NCBI GenBank assembly: GCA_015057085.1
Contig: SVFB01000104.1
Coordinates: 18,199 to 82,198, forward strand
From: Lachnospiraceae bacterium
GTDB lineage: Bacteria > Bacillota > Clostridia > Lachnospirales > Lachnospiraceae
Length of the DNA: 64,000 bases
Direction: 5' to 3'
Shown in pieces: positions 55,996 to 64,000 of this stretch (the stretch's first letter is position 1; each line of letters opens with the position of its first letter). A model generated the notes under the pieces. It had not been told where the DNA came from. It ran no database searches and saw nothing but the letters and a program-made list of their open reading frames with translations. The position numbers and the translations under genes are program-made.

Positions 55996-58900
55996 ATGGC
56001 AAAGGAAAATTTATTTAAGCTTGGAATTGACATCGGATCCACAACTGTAAAAGTTGCACTTCTTGATGCCCATGACGAACTTTTATTTTCCGATTATAAA
56101 AGACATTACGCAAATATTCAGGAGACACTTTCCGCTCTTTTAGCAGATGCTATGTCCAAATGCGGCGATTGCGATGTATCAGCAATGATTACAGGTTCCG
56201 GCGGTTTGACACTTGCAAATCACTTAGAAGTTCCATTTGTGCAGGAAGTAATTGCGGTTTCCACAGCATTACAGCATTATGCCCCACAGACTGATGTTGC
56301 AATTGAATTAGGCGGCGAAGATGCGAAAATCATATATTTCGAAAATGGAAATGTGGAACAGCGTATGAACGGAATCTGTGCCGGAGGTACAGGTTCTTTC
56401 ATTGACCAAATGGCAGCCTTAATCCAGACTGATGCGCCGGGATTAAATGAATATGCAAAGAAATATCAGGCAATTTATCCGATTGCAGCGCGATGCGGTG
56501 TATTTGCAAAGACAGATATTCAACCTTTGATTAATGAAGGTGCAACCAGAGAAGACCTCTCCGCTTCCATCTTCCAGGCAGTTGTAAATCAAACCATTTC
56601 CGGTTTGGCCTGTGGTAAACCGATCCGCGGACATGTTGCATTTCTCGGAGGTCCGTTGCATTTCCTTTCTGAATTAAAAGCTGCTTTTATTCGCACTCTT
56701 AATTTAGATGACGATCATGCAATCACTCCTAATAATTCTCATTTGTTTGCTGCAATTGGTTCCGCTTTAAATTATAAAGAAGAATCTGTTACCACACTTT
56801 CTTCTCTTGTTGATCGATTAAGCCATGGAATCAAGATGGAATTCGAGGTTGCCCGCATGGAGCCTCTGTTCAAAGACCAGGCTGAATATGATGAATTTAC
56901 AGAGCGTCATGGCAATAATCATGTTGAGACAGCTGAGCTTTCAACTTACGAAGGCAATTGCTATCTTGGAATCGATGCCGGATCTACCACCACAAAAATC
57001 GCTTTAGTTTCAGAAGAAGGAAAGCTTTTATACTCTTTCTATTCCAATAACAACGGTAGTCCGCTTGCTACAGCAATCAAATCCATTCAGGAAATCTATT
57101 CATTGCTTCCTGAAAATGCACATATTGTACACTCCTGCTCCACCGGATACGGCGAAGCTTTATTAAAGGCAGCCTTATTGCTTGATGAGGGCGAAGTAGA
57201 AACTGTTGCTCACTATTATGCAGCAGCATTCTTTGATCCAAAGGTTGATTGTATTCTTGATATCGGCGGACAGGATATGAAATGCATCAAAATCAAGAAT
57301 CAAACGGTTGATTCTGTTCAGTTAAATGAGGCATGTTCTTCCGGTTGTGGCTCCTTTATTGAGACCTTTGCGAAATCTTTAAATTTCACAGTTCAGGATT
57401 TTGCCAAAGAGGCATTATTTGCACAACATCCGATTGATTTAGGAACCAGATGTACTGTATTTATGAACTCAAAAGTAAAGCAGGCACAAAAGGAAGGTGC
57501 ATCCGTTGCTGATATTTCTTCCGGACTTGCTTATTCTGTTATTAAAAATGCGTTATTTAAGGTAATCAAGCTTTCCGATGCAAAAGAATTAGGTGAAAAC
57601 ATCGTTGTACAAGGAGGAACCTTCTATAACGATGCTGTACTGCGAAGCTTTGAAAAAATTGCTGGCGTACATGCTACCAGACCTGATATTGCCGGAATCA
57701 TGGGCGCATTTGGCGCAGCACTGATTGCGAAGGAACGCTATGAAGATGATCCAAAGACCACTATGCTCTCCATTGAGCAAATCAATCAGTTAACTTATAC
57801 CACAAAGTTAACAAGATGCCAGGGATGTACCAATCACTGTCTGTTAACCATTAACAAGTTCTCCGACAACCGTCAGTATATCACCGGTAACCGCTGTGAG
57901 CGCGGACTCGGAAAGCAAAAGAATAAAGAAAACATTCCAAACTTATTTGATTATAAAAATAAGCGTATTTTTGATTACGAACCATTACCTGTGGAACAGG
58001 CTTCTCGTGGTACCGTCGGTATTCCGCGTGTATTAAACATGTACGAAAACTACCCATTCTGGGCTGTTTTGTTTAAGAAATTAAAATTCCGCGTGGAATT
58101 ATCGCCTCAATCCACCAGAAAGATTTATGAAATGGGAATCGAATCAATTCCAAGTGAGTCCGAATGTTATCCTGCAAAACTTGCGCATGGACATATCGCC
58201 TGGTTGATTCAACATGATGTGGATTTTATCTTCTATCCTGCTGTTCCTTATGAGCGAAATGAATTCCCGGATGCCGGCAATCACTACAACTGTCCGATTG
58301 TCACATCTTATTCGGAAAATATAAAAAATAACGTGGATGAAATCACTTCCGGACAGGTTCGTTTCATCAATCCATTCGTTGCATTCACAAATGAAGATGT
58401 GCTTTCAAACGAATTGGTAAAATGCTTCGACAAGGAATTTCATATTTCGGAATCCGAAGTACGTGATGCAGTTTCAGAAGCCTGGAAAGAGCTGGCAATG
58501 GTCAGACTCGAGATGCAAAAGAAGGGCGAAGAAGTCCTGAAATATATGGAAGAAACAGGTCGTCATGGCATCGTGCTCGCCGGCCGCCCATATCATGTGG
58601 ATCCGGAAATCAATCACGGTATCCCTGATATGATCAATTCCTATGGTATGTGTGTACTCACTGAGGATTCCATTTCTCATTTAGGAAATCTTGATCGTCC
58701 GCTGATGGTTGTGGATCAATGGATGTACCATACAAGATTGTATTCCGCTGCCAATTACGTAAAGACCAGAGATGATTTGGATATGATTCAATTAAACTCC
58801 TTTGGTTGTGGCGTAGATGCTGTTACTACAGACGCAGTTGCAGATATTTTGACACATTCCGGCAAAATTTATACTTGCTTAAAGATTGATGAGGTCAATA

Positions 58901-60237
58901 ACTTAGGTGCTGCACGTATTCGTATCCGCTCTCTTATCGCCGCTTTGCGCGTAAAAGAAAAGAAAAACGAAAAGCGAACCCTTGTATCTTCAAAATACGA
59001 ACGCGTTGTCTTCACAGAAGAAATGCGTAAGAATTATACAATTATCTGTCCTCAGATGTCGCCAATTCATTTTGATATTATCTTACCGGCCCTTTGCGCT
59101 GCCGGATATGATATTGTAATTCCGGATGTGCCGGCAAAAGAATGTGTCGATGTCGGACTAAAATATGTAAATAATGATGCTTGTTACCCATCTCTGATTG
59201 TAGTTGGACAACTTATGAGTGCGGTTCTGTCAGGCAAATATGATATGTCAAAGACAGCGCTTCTCATCTCCCAAACCGGAGGTGGTTGCCGTGCGACAAA
59301 CTACATTAATTTCATTCGTCGTGCGCTGATTAAAGCAGGTTATCCGGATGTTCCGGTTATTTCCTTAAACATGGTAGGACTGGAGAAAAACCCTGGATTT
59401 AAGCTGAATTTCAGCCTTGTACAGCACGGTCTGTATGCGCTTGAATTCGGTGATATCTTCCTTCGTTGTCTCCTGCGTATGCGTCCGTATGAATTAGTGG
59501 AAGGTTCTGCAAATGCACTACATGAGAAATGGAAAAAGCGTTGCATCGAATTTGTAAGCAATACAAAGATTCTCTCGCATAGAAAGTTCAAGCAAATGTG
59601 CCGCGAAATCATTCGAGATTTTGACAATCTTCCAATCGATGAAACTTTAAAGAAGCCTCGCGTTGGTCTGGTTGGTGAAATCTTAGTAAAATTTCTTCCG
59701 GCGGCAAACAATTATGCGGCAGAATTAGTTGAAAAAGAAGGCGCTGAGGCTGTTGTACCTGATTTAACAGACTTCTTATTGTACAGTTGTTATAATCAAA
59801 ACTTTAAGACCGATCACTTGGGCGCATCAAAGAAATCCAAACGTAGAAATAATGCGTTAATCAAATTCTTTGAATGGCTCAGAAAGGCAGCTCGTGAGGA
59901 ATTGGAAAAGAGTAAGCACTTCTATCCTACTTCATATATCAATGAGCTTGCCGATCAGGCTAAAAATATTGTATCCATTGGAAATCAAACCGGTGAAGGC
60001 TGGTTTTTGACCGGTGAAATGCTAGAATTAATCAATCAGGGTGCACCAAACATTATCTGTGCACAGCCATTTGGATGTTTACCAAATCATATTGTAGGTA
60101 AAGGTGTTATTAAAGAAATTCGTAGAGAACATCCGGAATCAAACATTGTCGCAATCGATTATGATCCGGGCGCATCAGAAGTTAACCAATTAAATCGAAT
60201 TAAATTAATGCTTTCCACTGCAATGAAACGTATGTAA
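55996..60237 (+). CDS. Large 2-hydroxyacyl-CoA dehydratase-type activase (BadF/DUF2229 fusion)
   Basis: The 1413-residue protein has two ASKHA ATPase modules: LGIDIGSTTVKVALLD near residue 9 and LGIDAGSTTTKIALV near 324. Each has a cysteine-bearing helix motif (GICAGGTGSFIDQM and EACSSGCGSFIET) of the kind that holds the bridging 4Fe-4S cluster in CompA/HgdC. From about 670 it continues into a DUF2229/CoA-enzyme-activase region (SESECYPAKLAHGH) and a C-terminal HgdB-like part with further cysteines. ATG at 55996 has GGAGG upstream; 37 earlier open codons lack a start site. No dehydratase subunits lie next to it, so its electron acceptor is unknown. Confidence 0.9.
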   Translation: MAKENLFKLGIDIGSTTVKVALLDAHDELLFSDYKRHYANIQETLSALLADAMSKCGDCDVSAMITGSGGLTLANHLEVPFVQEVIAVSTALQHYAPQTDVAIELGGEDAKIIYFENGNVEQRMNGICAGGTGSFIDQMAALIQTDAPGLNEYAKKYQAIYPIAARCGVFAKTDIQPLINEGATREDLSASIFQAVVNQTISGLACGKPIRGHVAFLGGPLHFLSELKAAFIRTLNLDDDHAITPNNSHLFAAIGSALNYKEESVTTLSSLVDRLSHGIKMEFEVARMEPLFKDQAEYDEFTERHGNNHVETAELSTYEGNCYLGIDAGSTTTKIALVSEEGKLLYSFYSNNNGSPLATAIKSIQEIYSLLPENAHIVHSCSTGYGEALLKAALLLDEGEVETVAHYYAAAFFDPKVDCILDIGGQDMKCIKIKNQTVDSVQLNEACSSGCGSFIETFAKSLNFTVQDFAKEALFAQHPIDLGTRCTVFMNSKVKQAQKEGASVADISSGLAYSVIKNALFKVIKLSDAKELGENIVVQGGTFYNDAVLRSFEKIAGVHATRPDIAGIMGAFGAALIAKERYEDDPKTTMLSIEQINQLTYTTKLTRCQGCTNHCLLTINKFSDNRQYITGNRCERGLGKQKNKENIPNLFDYKNKRIFDYEPLPVEQASRGTVGIPRVLNMYENYPFWAVLFKKLKFRVELSPQSTRKIYEMGIESIPSESECYPAKLAHGHIAWLIQHDVDFIFYPAVPYERNEFPDAGNHYNCPIVTSYSENIKNNVDEITSGQVRFINPFVAFTNEDVLSNELVKCFDKEFHISESEVRDAVSEAWKELAMVRLEMQKKGEEVLKYMEETGRHGIVLAGRPYHVDPEINHGIPDMINSYGMCVLTEDSISHLGNLDRPLMVVDQWMYHTRLYSAANYVKTRDDLDMIQLNSFGCGVDAVTTDAVADILTHSGKIYTCLKIDEVNNLGAARIRIRSLIAALRVKEKKNEKRTLVSSKYERVVFTEEMRKNYTIICPQMSPIHFDIILPALCAAGYDIVIPDVPAKECVDVGLKYVNNDACYPSLIVVGQLMSAVLSGKYDMSKTALLISQTGGGCRATNYINFIRRALIKAGYPDVPVISLNMVGLEKNPGFKLNFSLVQHGLYALEFGDIFLRCLLRMRPYELVEGSANALHEKWKKRCIEFVSNTKILSHRKFKQMCREIIRDFDNLPIDETLKKPRVGLVGEILVKFLPAANNYAAELVEKEGAEAVVPDLTDFLLYSCYNQNFKTDHLGASKKSKRRNNALIKFFEWLRKAAREELEKSKHFYPTSYINELADQAKNIVSIGNQTGEGWFLTGEMLELINQGAPNIICAQPFGCLPNHIVGKGVIKEIRREHPESNIVAIDYDPGASEVNQLNRIKLMLSTAMKRM

Positions 60238-60253
60238 AAGCTACATAAAGAGA

Positions 60254-60285
60254 GAGGGCCAGCACACTCTTTCGAGGTGCTGGCC
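60254..60285 (-). terminator. Hairpin with GAAA tetraloop between activase and flavodoxin genes
   Basis: On the minus strand GGCCAGCAC-CTC-GAAA-GAG-T-GTGCTGGCC (12 bp, one bulge) is followed by CTCTCTCTTT. It probably ends the flavodoxin transcript and may also end the activase transcript. A second small hairpin ACTTAC/GTAAGT lies at about 60288-60306. Confidence 0.65.
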
Positions 60286-60358
60286 AGACTTACACTAGGA
60301 GTAAGTTGCTAAGGGATTTTATATATAGAATCAGCTTATGCTGTTTCTACCAATATGA

Positions 60359-60769
60359 TTAGATGGCTGCAATTGCCTTTCCAAGTGCTTCGCACTCTTC
60401 AAGTACGCTATCATCCGGAGCATCCTGACAAATAAGACCTTCTCCGTTTACGATTGTAGCACCGGCGTTCTGTAAACGCTCAACCCAATCGCGCATCCAT
60501 TCACCATCGCCCCATCCATATGAACCAAACAAAGCGATAGTCTTTCCTGAAACGCTGCCTTCCAAATCGGCAACAAATGGTTCCATTTCGCCTTCCTCTA
60601 ATACTTCAGCACCCATTGCAGGGCATCCTAAAGCAAAGGCCTTTTCTGATTTTAACTGATCTACAGAAGCATCTCCTACATAAGTAGCTGATACACCTGC
60701 TCCTTTTGCAACAGCTTCTGCCATTGCCTGTGTATTTCCTGATTGTGACCAATAAACTACACTTGCCAT
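60359..60769 (-). CDS. Flavodoxin
   Basis: This 136-residue short-chain flavodoxin carries low-potential electrons on FMN and can stand in for ferredoxin when iron is short. The FMN phosphate loop is SQSGNTQAMAEAV (about 8-20), and the FMN-binding loops include GSYGWGDGEWM (about 86-96). ATG at 60769 has AGGAGG 9 nt upstream; an upstream extension would overlap the DUF3793 gene. It follows that gene by 13 nt under a promoter with a DtxR-like inverted repeat. Confidence 0.95.
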   Translation of the reverse strand: MASVVYWSQSGNTQAMAEAVAKGAGVSATYVGDASVDQLKSEKAFALGCPAMGAEVLEEGEMEPFVADLEGSVSGKTIALFGSYGWGDGEWMRDWVERLQNAGATIVNGEGLICQDAPDDSVLEECEALGKAIAAI

Positions 60770-60782
60770 TTTTAAATTCCTC

Positions 60783-61403
60783 CTAACATGCAGCTTTAGA
60801 TTGCTGCGATTGATTATACATTTCAATAATTGAGCGAATATCATTTTTCGCTGCAACTAATTGAATCATCTCTTCTTTCGCGTTTTCATAGCTTTCAAAA
60901 ATTGAAATCTTCTCGTCCACATGACTGTAAACTTTCCAATATCCGCTGTACAAATAATCCTGTCCTTTATGTTCGATAAAGCCAATCACATCATCTATCG
61001 GATATCCGAGTACAAGGCCGATTTCATGAGGAAACACATCCGTTTCTCCGGAAACATATGCCTCGTATCGTTCGCGAAATCTGCGTAAAATCTTTCCTAA
61101 AGAAAATGATTGATACCCTTCTCTTTTCAGAAAGTCCCGAACTTCCTTTTGATTTAAGTATTCTTCCAATTCATTCTGACGAAATACCAAATATGTAATT
61201 CTTCCTTTATTATTGGACATATAACAAAAATGCAAATGGCTCTTCTTCAAAAGATTTCTAAAATGCTTTTCTTCGCATTCCTGAAGATGAAACAAATTCG
61301 AGATTTTGATTCCTTTAATCACAGGAGCACATTGAAGTGCCATCTGAAGCCCGATGCTTTGCGTATTCATTTTACAAACCAATTCCAAGACTTCCTGGCA
61401 CAT
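60783..61403 (-). CDS. DUF3793 family protein
   Basis: The 206-residue soluble protein matches DUF3793, a Clostridial family often next to flavodoxin or iron-transport genes. Visible segments are GIKISNLFHL, YLVFRQNELEEYL and FPHEIGLVLGYPIDDVIGFI. No cofactor motif beyond a few scattered cysteines is recognised. ATG at 61403 is preceded by GGAG 5 nt upstream (a GTG directly before it is less likely). It is the first gene of the two-gene unit with flavodoxin. Function unknown; an iron-limitation role follows from context. Confidence 0.87.
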   Translation of the reverse strand: MCQEVLELVCKMNTQSIGLQMALQCAPVIKGIKISNLFHLQECEEKHFRNLLKKSHLHFCYMSNNKGRITYLVFRQNELEEYLNQKEVRDFLKREGYQSFSLGKILRRFRERYEAYVSGETDVFPHEIGLVLGYPIDDVIGFIEHKGQDYLYSGYWKVYSHVDEKISIFESYENAKEEMIQLVAAKNDIRSIIEMYNQSQQSKAAC

Positions 61404-61468
61404 CACTACTCCATTTCTATTGAGAGAGAATCAATAGGTTTGCGATTATCACAAGCCTTTTTGCTCGT

Positions 61469-61484
61469 GTTAGTCATCTCTAAC
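61469..61484. promoter_or_regulatory. DtxR/IdeR-like operator of the DUF3793-flavodoxin unit
   Basis: GTTAG-TCATCT-CTAAC lies just downstream of the -10. More CTAAC half-sites follow at 61499-61503. The same GTTAG-N6-CTAAC pattern is found in the feoA promoter. Confidence 0.6.
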
Positions 61485-61492
61485 CTAGATAC

Positions 61493-61521
61493 AGTATAAC
61501 TAACCCTACATAATAAGTCAA
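61493..61521 (-). promoter_or_regulatory. Promoter of the DUF3793-flavodoxin unit
   Basis: On the minus strand TTGACT (61516-61521), 17 bp, TATACT (61493-61498), a strong sigma-A match. The leader is about 85 nt. Confidence 0.8.
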
Positions 61522-61531
61522 CAACATTTTT

Positions 61532-61549
61532 TTGGTAATTTAGTACCAA
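61532..61549. promoter_or_regulatory. Inverted repeat upstream of the DUF3793-flavodoxin -35
   Basis: TTGGTA-ATTTAG-TACCAA, perfect arms, ends 10 bp before the -35, a position suited to an activator. The factor is unknown. The stretch 61550-61670 holds nothing else I can support. Confidence 0.4.
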
Positions 61550-61671
61550 TTTTCGTTTTCAACGCTTTTCTCTATATTTTGTTGTGATTAGCGGTCTGCA
61601 AGGTTCGATTCTACAAGATATTGAAAAATCATACTTTTTCGATAGGAAAATTACGTTTTCTTTTTGAGATT

Positions 61672-61712
61672 AAAAAAAATCAACCGCAAAAGCACACTTT
61701 CGCGGTTGATTT
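61672..61712 (-). terminator. Terminator of feoA
   Basis: On the minus strand a 16-bp stem (61677-61692 with 61697-61712, one G-U) is followed by T-rich sequence (61672-61679). It lies 26 bases after the feoA stop. Confidence 0.93.
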
Positions 61713-61738
61713 TGATACATATTTTTCGATATTTTGTT

Positions 61739-61948
61739 TTAAACTGCAATCTTCATGGCTAAATCTTTTCCGATTGCAACACGAGATCCTTTTAGATTTA
61801 CAATTAGATTCCCTGCATTTTCTGAAACAACAGTAATCTTCGTTCCTTTTACAAAGCCCATTTCCTCTAAGTGACGCTTAATCTCCACTTTACCGGAAAC
61901 ATTTCTGATTTCTAAGATCTCTCCTACTTGACTCATTGTTAATGGCAT
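61739..61948 (-). CDS. feoA: FeoA-family ferrous iron transport accessory protein
   Basis: The 69-residue SH3-like protein matches FeoA: RHLEEMGFVKGTKI (about 25-38) and the LKGSRVAIGKDLA end are typical. FeoA normally aids the FeoB transporter; here no feoB follows and a strong terminator ends the gene, so it is a stand-alone copy. The promoter carries a DtxR-like inverted repeat, linking expression to iron or manganese. Confidence 0.93.
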   Translation of the reverse strand: MPLTMSQVGEILEIRNVSGKVEIKRHLEEMGFVKGTKITVVSENAGNLIVNLKGSRVAIGKDLAMKIAV

Positions 61949-61974
61949 AATTGCACTCCTCTCATAGCACAGTT

Positions 61975-61990
61975 GTTAGTATATACTAAC
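61975..61990. promoter_or_regulatory. DtxR/IdeR-like operator of feoA
   Basis: GTTAG-TATATA-CTAAC, fully palindromic, overlaps the -10 of the feoA promoter. Confidence 0.65.
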
Positions 61991-62010
61991 GCTTGTGAGA
62001 TATCAATAGC
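61982..62010 (-). promoter_or_regulatory. feoA promoter
   Basis: On the minus strand TTGATA, 17 bp, TATACT, with the -10 inside the operator palindrome. GAGAGGAG precedes the ATG at 61948. Confidence 0.65.
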
Positions 62011-62054
62011 AAAAATCAGATTATTCTAACGTGATAAACATTTTCTTTTGTGCA

Positions 62055-63776
62055 TTATGCTGAAGCATTTTCTAATTCATATAGTTCAATCAGCTCATTC
62101 TTGCATTCCGTAAAACATTTTCCCAATACCGGATCAAAATGTGTACCCAGGGAATCTTGAATCACCTGAAATGCAGAATCGTAATCCATTGCCTCTTTAT
62201 AACATCTTTCGCTCACAAGCGCATCAAATACATCTGCCAAGGCCATAATTCTGGCTTCTAAAGGTATCTCTTCTCCTTTTAGGCCTTCCGGATAGCCACT
62301 GCCGTCCCACTTTTCGTGATGATAATGCGCAATATTGACTGCCACTTCCAAAAACTCCGGCTCCTCGATATCCTCAAGCACCTGCTTTACGATTTGAGCC
62401 CCCTTCTCAGAATGTGTTTTCATTTCATCATATTCTTCAGCAGTAAACTTCCCGGGTTTGGTAAGAATATAATCTCGAATAGAGAGCTTTCCTAAGTCAT
62501 GCATCGGTGCAGCTCTCCACACATTTTCCGCAAAAGTATCTGAAATATGTAATTCCGGCTTCATGCGGTCAAGATATTCCACGAATAATTTAACCGTATT
62601 GCTGGTACGCTTAATATGATCTCCGGTGCTGAAATCTCTATTCTCAACGATATTGGCCATACTGATTACAATACGATTTTGCATATCTTCGATATGTTCA
62701 ATCTTCTCCTGCACCTTCTCTTCTAACACACTATTATAATCATTTAAGAGATGTATATAGCGCTGTTGCTGCGAATCATCATAGATTACGATTGTATATC
62801 CGAATTGCTTTTTATTCTCACCAATCATAAGCGGACGAATAATGCAGCCAAAAGTGCGTGTATTGTCAGTCAGACGATGAACGCTCTCCTCCTTTGAAAT
62901 CAAATCATCAAATTCATCCAACCAATCAGATAATTTATCTGTAGCTGTAACAGATTGTTTTGCAAATGAGCTTCCAATGGATATTGTCTTTAGTTGCGGA
63001 AGCATTTTCTGCGCTGCATAATTCGAGCCCAAATAATTCCTCTTCATATCTACAAAGATATATCCGTAATCTCTTTGCTGAAGTACATAATTTACAATAT
63101 TGCTGTCTATATCATAAAGGTGCATGGTTCGCGCCATCAAAGCCAAAAGCAATTCCATTAAAATATATGAAAAAGGATATACTTTCACTTCCACATCCAA
63201 AAAGCAATCAATCAAGAATGAAACCACCGCAATCGACATCAAGCCGATCACGCGCCAGCAGTTTGAATAAGCCACACGATTCTTATTCCGGATTGCGTAA
63301 AGCGATGCAAGCACAAATAAGATAAATAAGAAAATAACTTGCGCATAAAACACATAAATCAACGGACCATTTTGATACTCCACATAGCTAAATCCATTTG
63401 TTTGCAACAACTTTAAGTCCTTGATAAACAAGTTGTTTTCACCAATACAAAATGTAGAAAACAAAGTCAGGGTGCAAAGAGATACCAGCGGAATATAAAA
63501 CAATTTACTTGGCTTTAAATTGCAGAATGAATACAAAATCATGAGTGCAACAAACTCAAGATAACATCTGCCTACATAAGTCAACTGCATCCCGACAATT
63601 GCAACGGATAAAGTATTTGCCCTGGCGATGGTCAGATATCCAAATAAGCTCACTGAAGCCAACACGCAGAAAAAAACAAAATGCATGTTATTGCGATGTT
63701 TCGAAACGATTACAATCTGCATGAGCAGAATCATCGAAACGAACAAAGAAATGATATAAAATAGTACTACTGTCAT
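62055..63776 (-). CDS. Membrane-anchored HD-GYP domain protein (putative c-di-GMP phosphodiesterase)
   Basis: The 573-residue protein has seven predicted membrane helices in the first 220 residues (7TM histidine-kinase-type sensor region), then a PAS-like segment (about 225-340), a short coiled coil, and a C-terminal HD-GYP domain (about 370-560). The latter has HDLGK, a conserved histidine set in YHHEKWDGSGYP, and the GYP motif intact, which supports c-di-GMP hydrolysis. The family's metal ligands look complete. The ATG at 63776 is 17 nt from the nearest AAGGA; an ATT five codons upstream would be better spaced. The sensed signal is unknown. Confidence 0.92.
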   Translation of the reverse strand: MTVVLFYIISLFVSMILLMQIVIVSKHRNNMHFVFFCVLASVSLFGYLTIARANTLSVAIVGMQLTYVGRCYLEFVALMILYSFCNLKPSKLFYIPLVSLCTLTLFSTFCIGENNLFIKDLKLLQTNGFSYVEYQNGPLIYVFYAQVIFLFILFVLASLYAIRNKNRVAYSNCWRVIGLMSIAVVSFLIDCFLDVEVKVYPFSYILMELLLALMARTMHLYDIDSNIVNYVLQQRDYGYIFVDMKRNYLGSNYAAQKMLPQLKTISIGSSFAKQSVTATDKLSDWLDEFDDLISKEESVHRLTDNTRTFGCIIRPLMIGENKKQFGYTIVIYDDSQQQRYIHLLNDYNSVLEEKVQEKIEHIEDMQNRIVISMANIVENRDFSTGDHIKRTSNTVKLFVEYLDRMKPELHISDTFAENVWRAAPMHDLGKLSIRDYILTKPGKFTAEEYDEMKTHSEKGAQIVKQVLEDIEEPEFLEVAVNIAHYHHEKWDGSGYPEGLKGEEIPLEARIMALADVFDALVSERCYKEAMDYDSAFQVIQDSLGTHFDPVLGKCFTECKNELIELYELENASA

Positions 63777-63821
63777 GATGAAACCGGCAATAAATTTCCT
63801 TCCAAAATTACTCTATATGAC

Positions 63822-63850
63822 ATTATATTTTACTTCTATCTTATATTCAA
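63822..63850 (-). promoter_or_regulatory. Promoter of the HD-GYP gene
   Basis: On the minus strand TTGAAT (63845-63850), 17 bp, TATAAT (63822-63827). It starts only 17 bp from the second 130-bp repeat. Confidence 0.8.
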
Positions 63851-63866
63851 GACAGTAAAATAAAAA

Positions 63867-63996
63867 AGCATGTTGCTCGCAACATGCTCGCGCCGAGCGC
63901 GGTTGCATTTATGCAACATATACCTTACGCGCGAGTGCGCATCCATAGCGGAGCGTTTTTTGTTTAATAGGAAATTCGGAGGAATTTCCTATTAAA
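63867..63996 (+). repeat. Structured 130-bp intergenic repeat, copy 2
   Basis: It shares the order of elements with copy 1: AGCATGTTGC/GCAACATGCT palindrome, CTCGCGC...GCGCGAG around an inner hairpin (GTTGCAT/ATGCAAC here), the identical stretch GCGAGTGCGCATCCATAGCG, T6, and a tail hairpin with a perfect 15-bp stem (63963-63977 with 63982-63996, loop GGAG). The tail stem sequence differs from copy 1 but pairs fully. What lies to the right is outside the window. Confidence 0.85.
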
Positions 63997-64000
63997 TAAA

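Noticed and set aside
60288..60306. ACTTAC/GTAAGT hairpin as a separate riboswitch-like element
   Set aside because: Only six pairs and no known motif; probably incidental in the gap after the activase gene.

Overview
The window is 64 kb of a low-GC Gram-positive chromosome. Gene families, gene order and codon use point to an anaerobic member of the Clostridia, most likely Lachnospiraceae. Signs are the DUF1015-serA-serC cluster, the ireB-ruvX-DUF1292 core with an MltG-like stub, DUF3793 beside a flavodoxin, a large 2-hydroxyacyl-CoA-dehydratase-type activase, a TTG-started rpsT and the hrcA-grpE-dnaK-dnaJ order with a perfect CIRCE. I see no rRNA, tRNA, CRISPR array, prophage or insertion sequence. 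It looks like core chromosome, mostly on the minus strand; I annotate 57 protein genes.

Layout from left to right. 1-2.0 kb: 5' part of an M16C zinc peptidase and a cold shock gene. 2-11.1 kb: a minus-strand operon read leuB-ilvD-ilvB-serC-serA-DUF1015-mscS, joining branched-chain and serine synthesis. 11.4-13.1 kb: yajC and tgt. 13.3-14.4 kb: aroC (plus). 14.6-19.7 kb: ireB-ruvX-DUF1292-RNase J-MltG stub-trmR-trhP (read leftwards), covering cell-envelope signalling, RNA decay and tRNA wobble hydroxylation/methylation. 19.8-26.5 kb: mtaB, an HPr-like gene, thiI, a cysteine desulfurase, rsmE, prmA and a radical SAM gene. 26.5-32.2 kb: a coiled-coil J-domain gene and the CIRCE-controlled hrcA-grpE-dnaK-dnaJ operon. 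32.2-36.1 kb: hemW, plsC, lepA. 36.1-39.3 kb: nucleoside salvage udp-cdd-deoC-deoB. 39.3-40.7 kb: holA facing rpsT. 40.8-46.9 kb: one operon comEA-response regulator-histidine kinase-GerMN lipoprotein-comEC. 46.9-52.0 kb: arginine genes argC-GNAT-argB-argD divergent from argG. 52.1-55.8 kb: DUF2225, glnS and a rhomboid-like membrane protein. 56.0-60.2 kb: the activase. 60.4-62.0 kb: an iron-linked segment with flavodoxin, DUF3793 and feoA. 62.1-63.8 kb: an HD-GYP membrane protein.

The most unusual signals are non-coding. A 130-bp structured repeat occurs twice (14398-14527 and 63867-63996), with conserved G+C-rich hairpins and a tail hairpin that changes sequence but keeps its pairing. Short hairpins resembling that tail lie just after the stop codons of holA and hemW. 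Two promoters in the iron-linked segment carry the same inverted repeat (GTTAG-N6-CTAAC), suggesting a DtxR/IdeR-type regulon. Several promoters are embedded in the terminator of the preceding gene, and two genes appear to be leaderless.

All gene calls rest on reading translations and motifs by eye. Promoters, operators and terminators were found by inspection, not by a scoring program.
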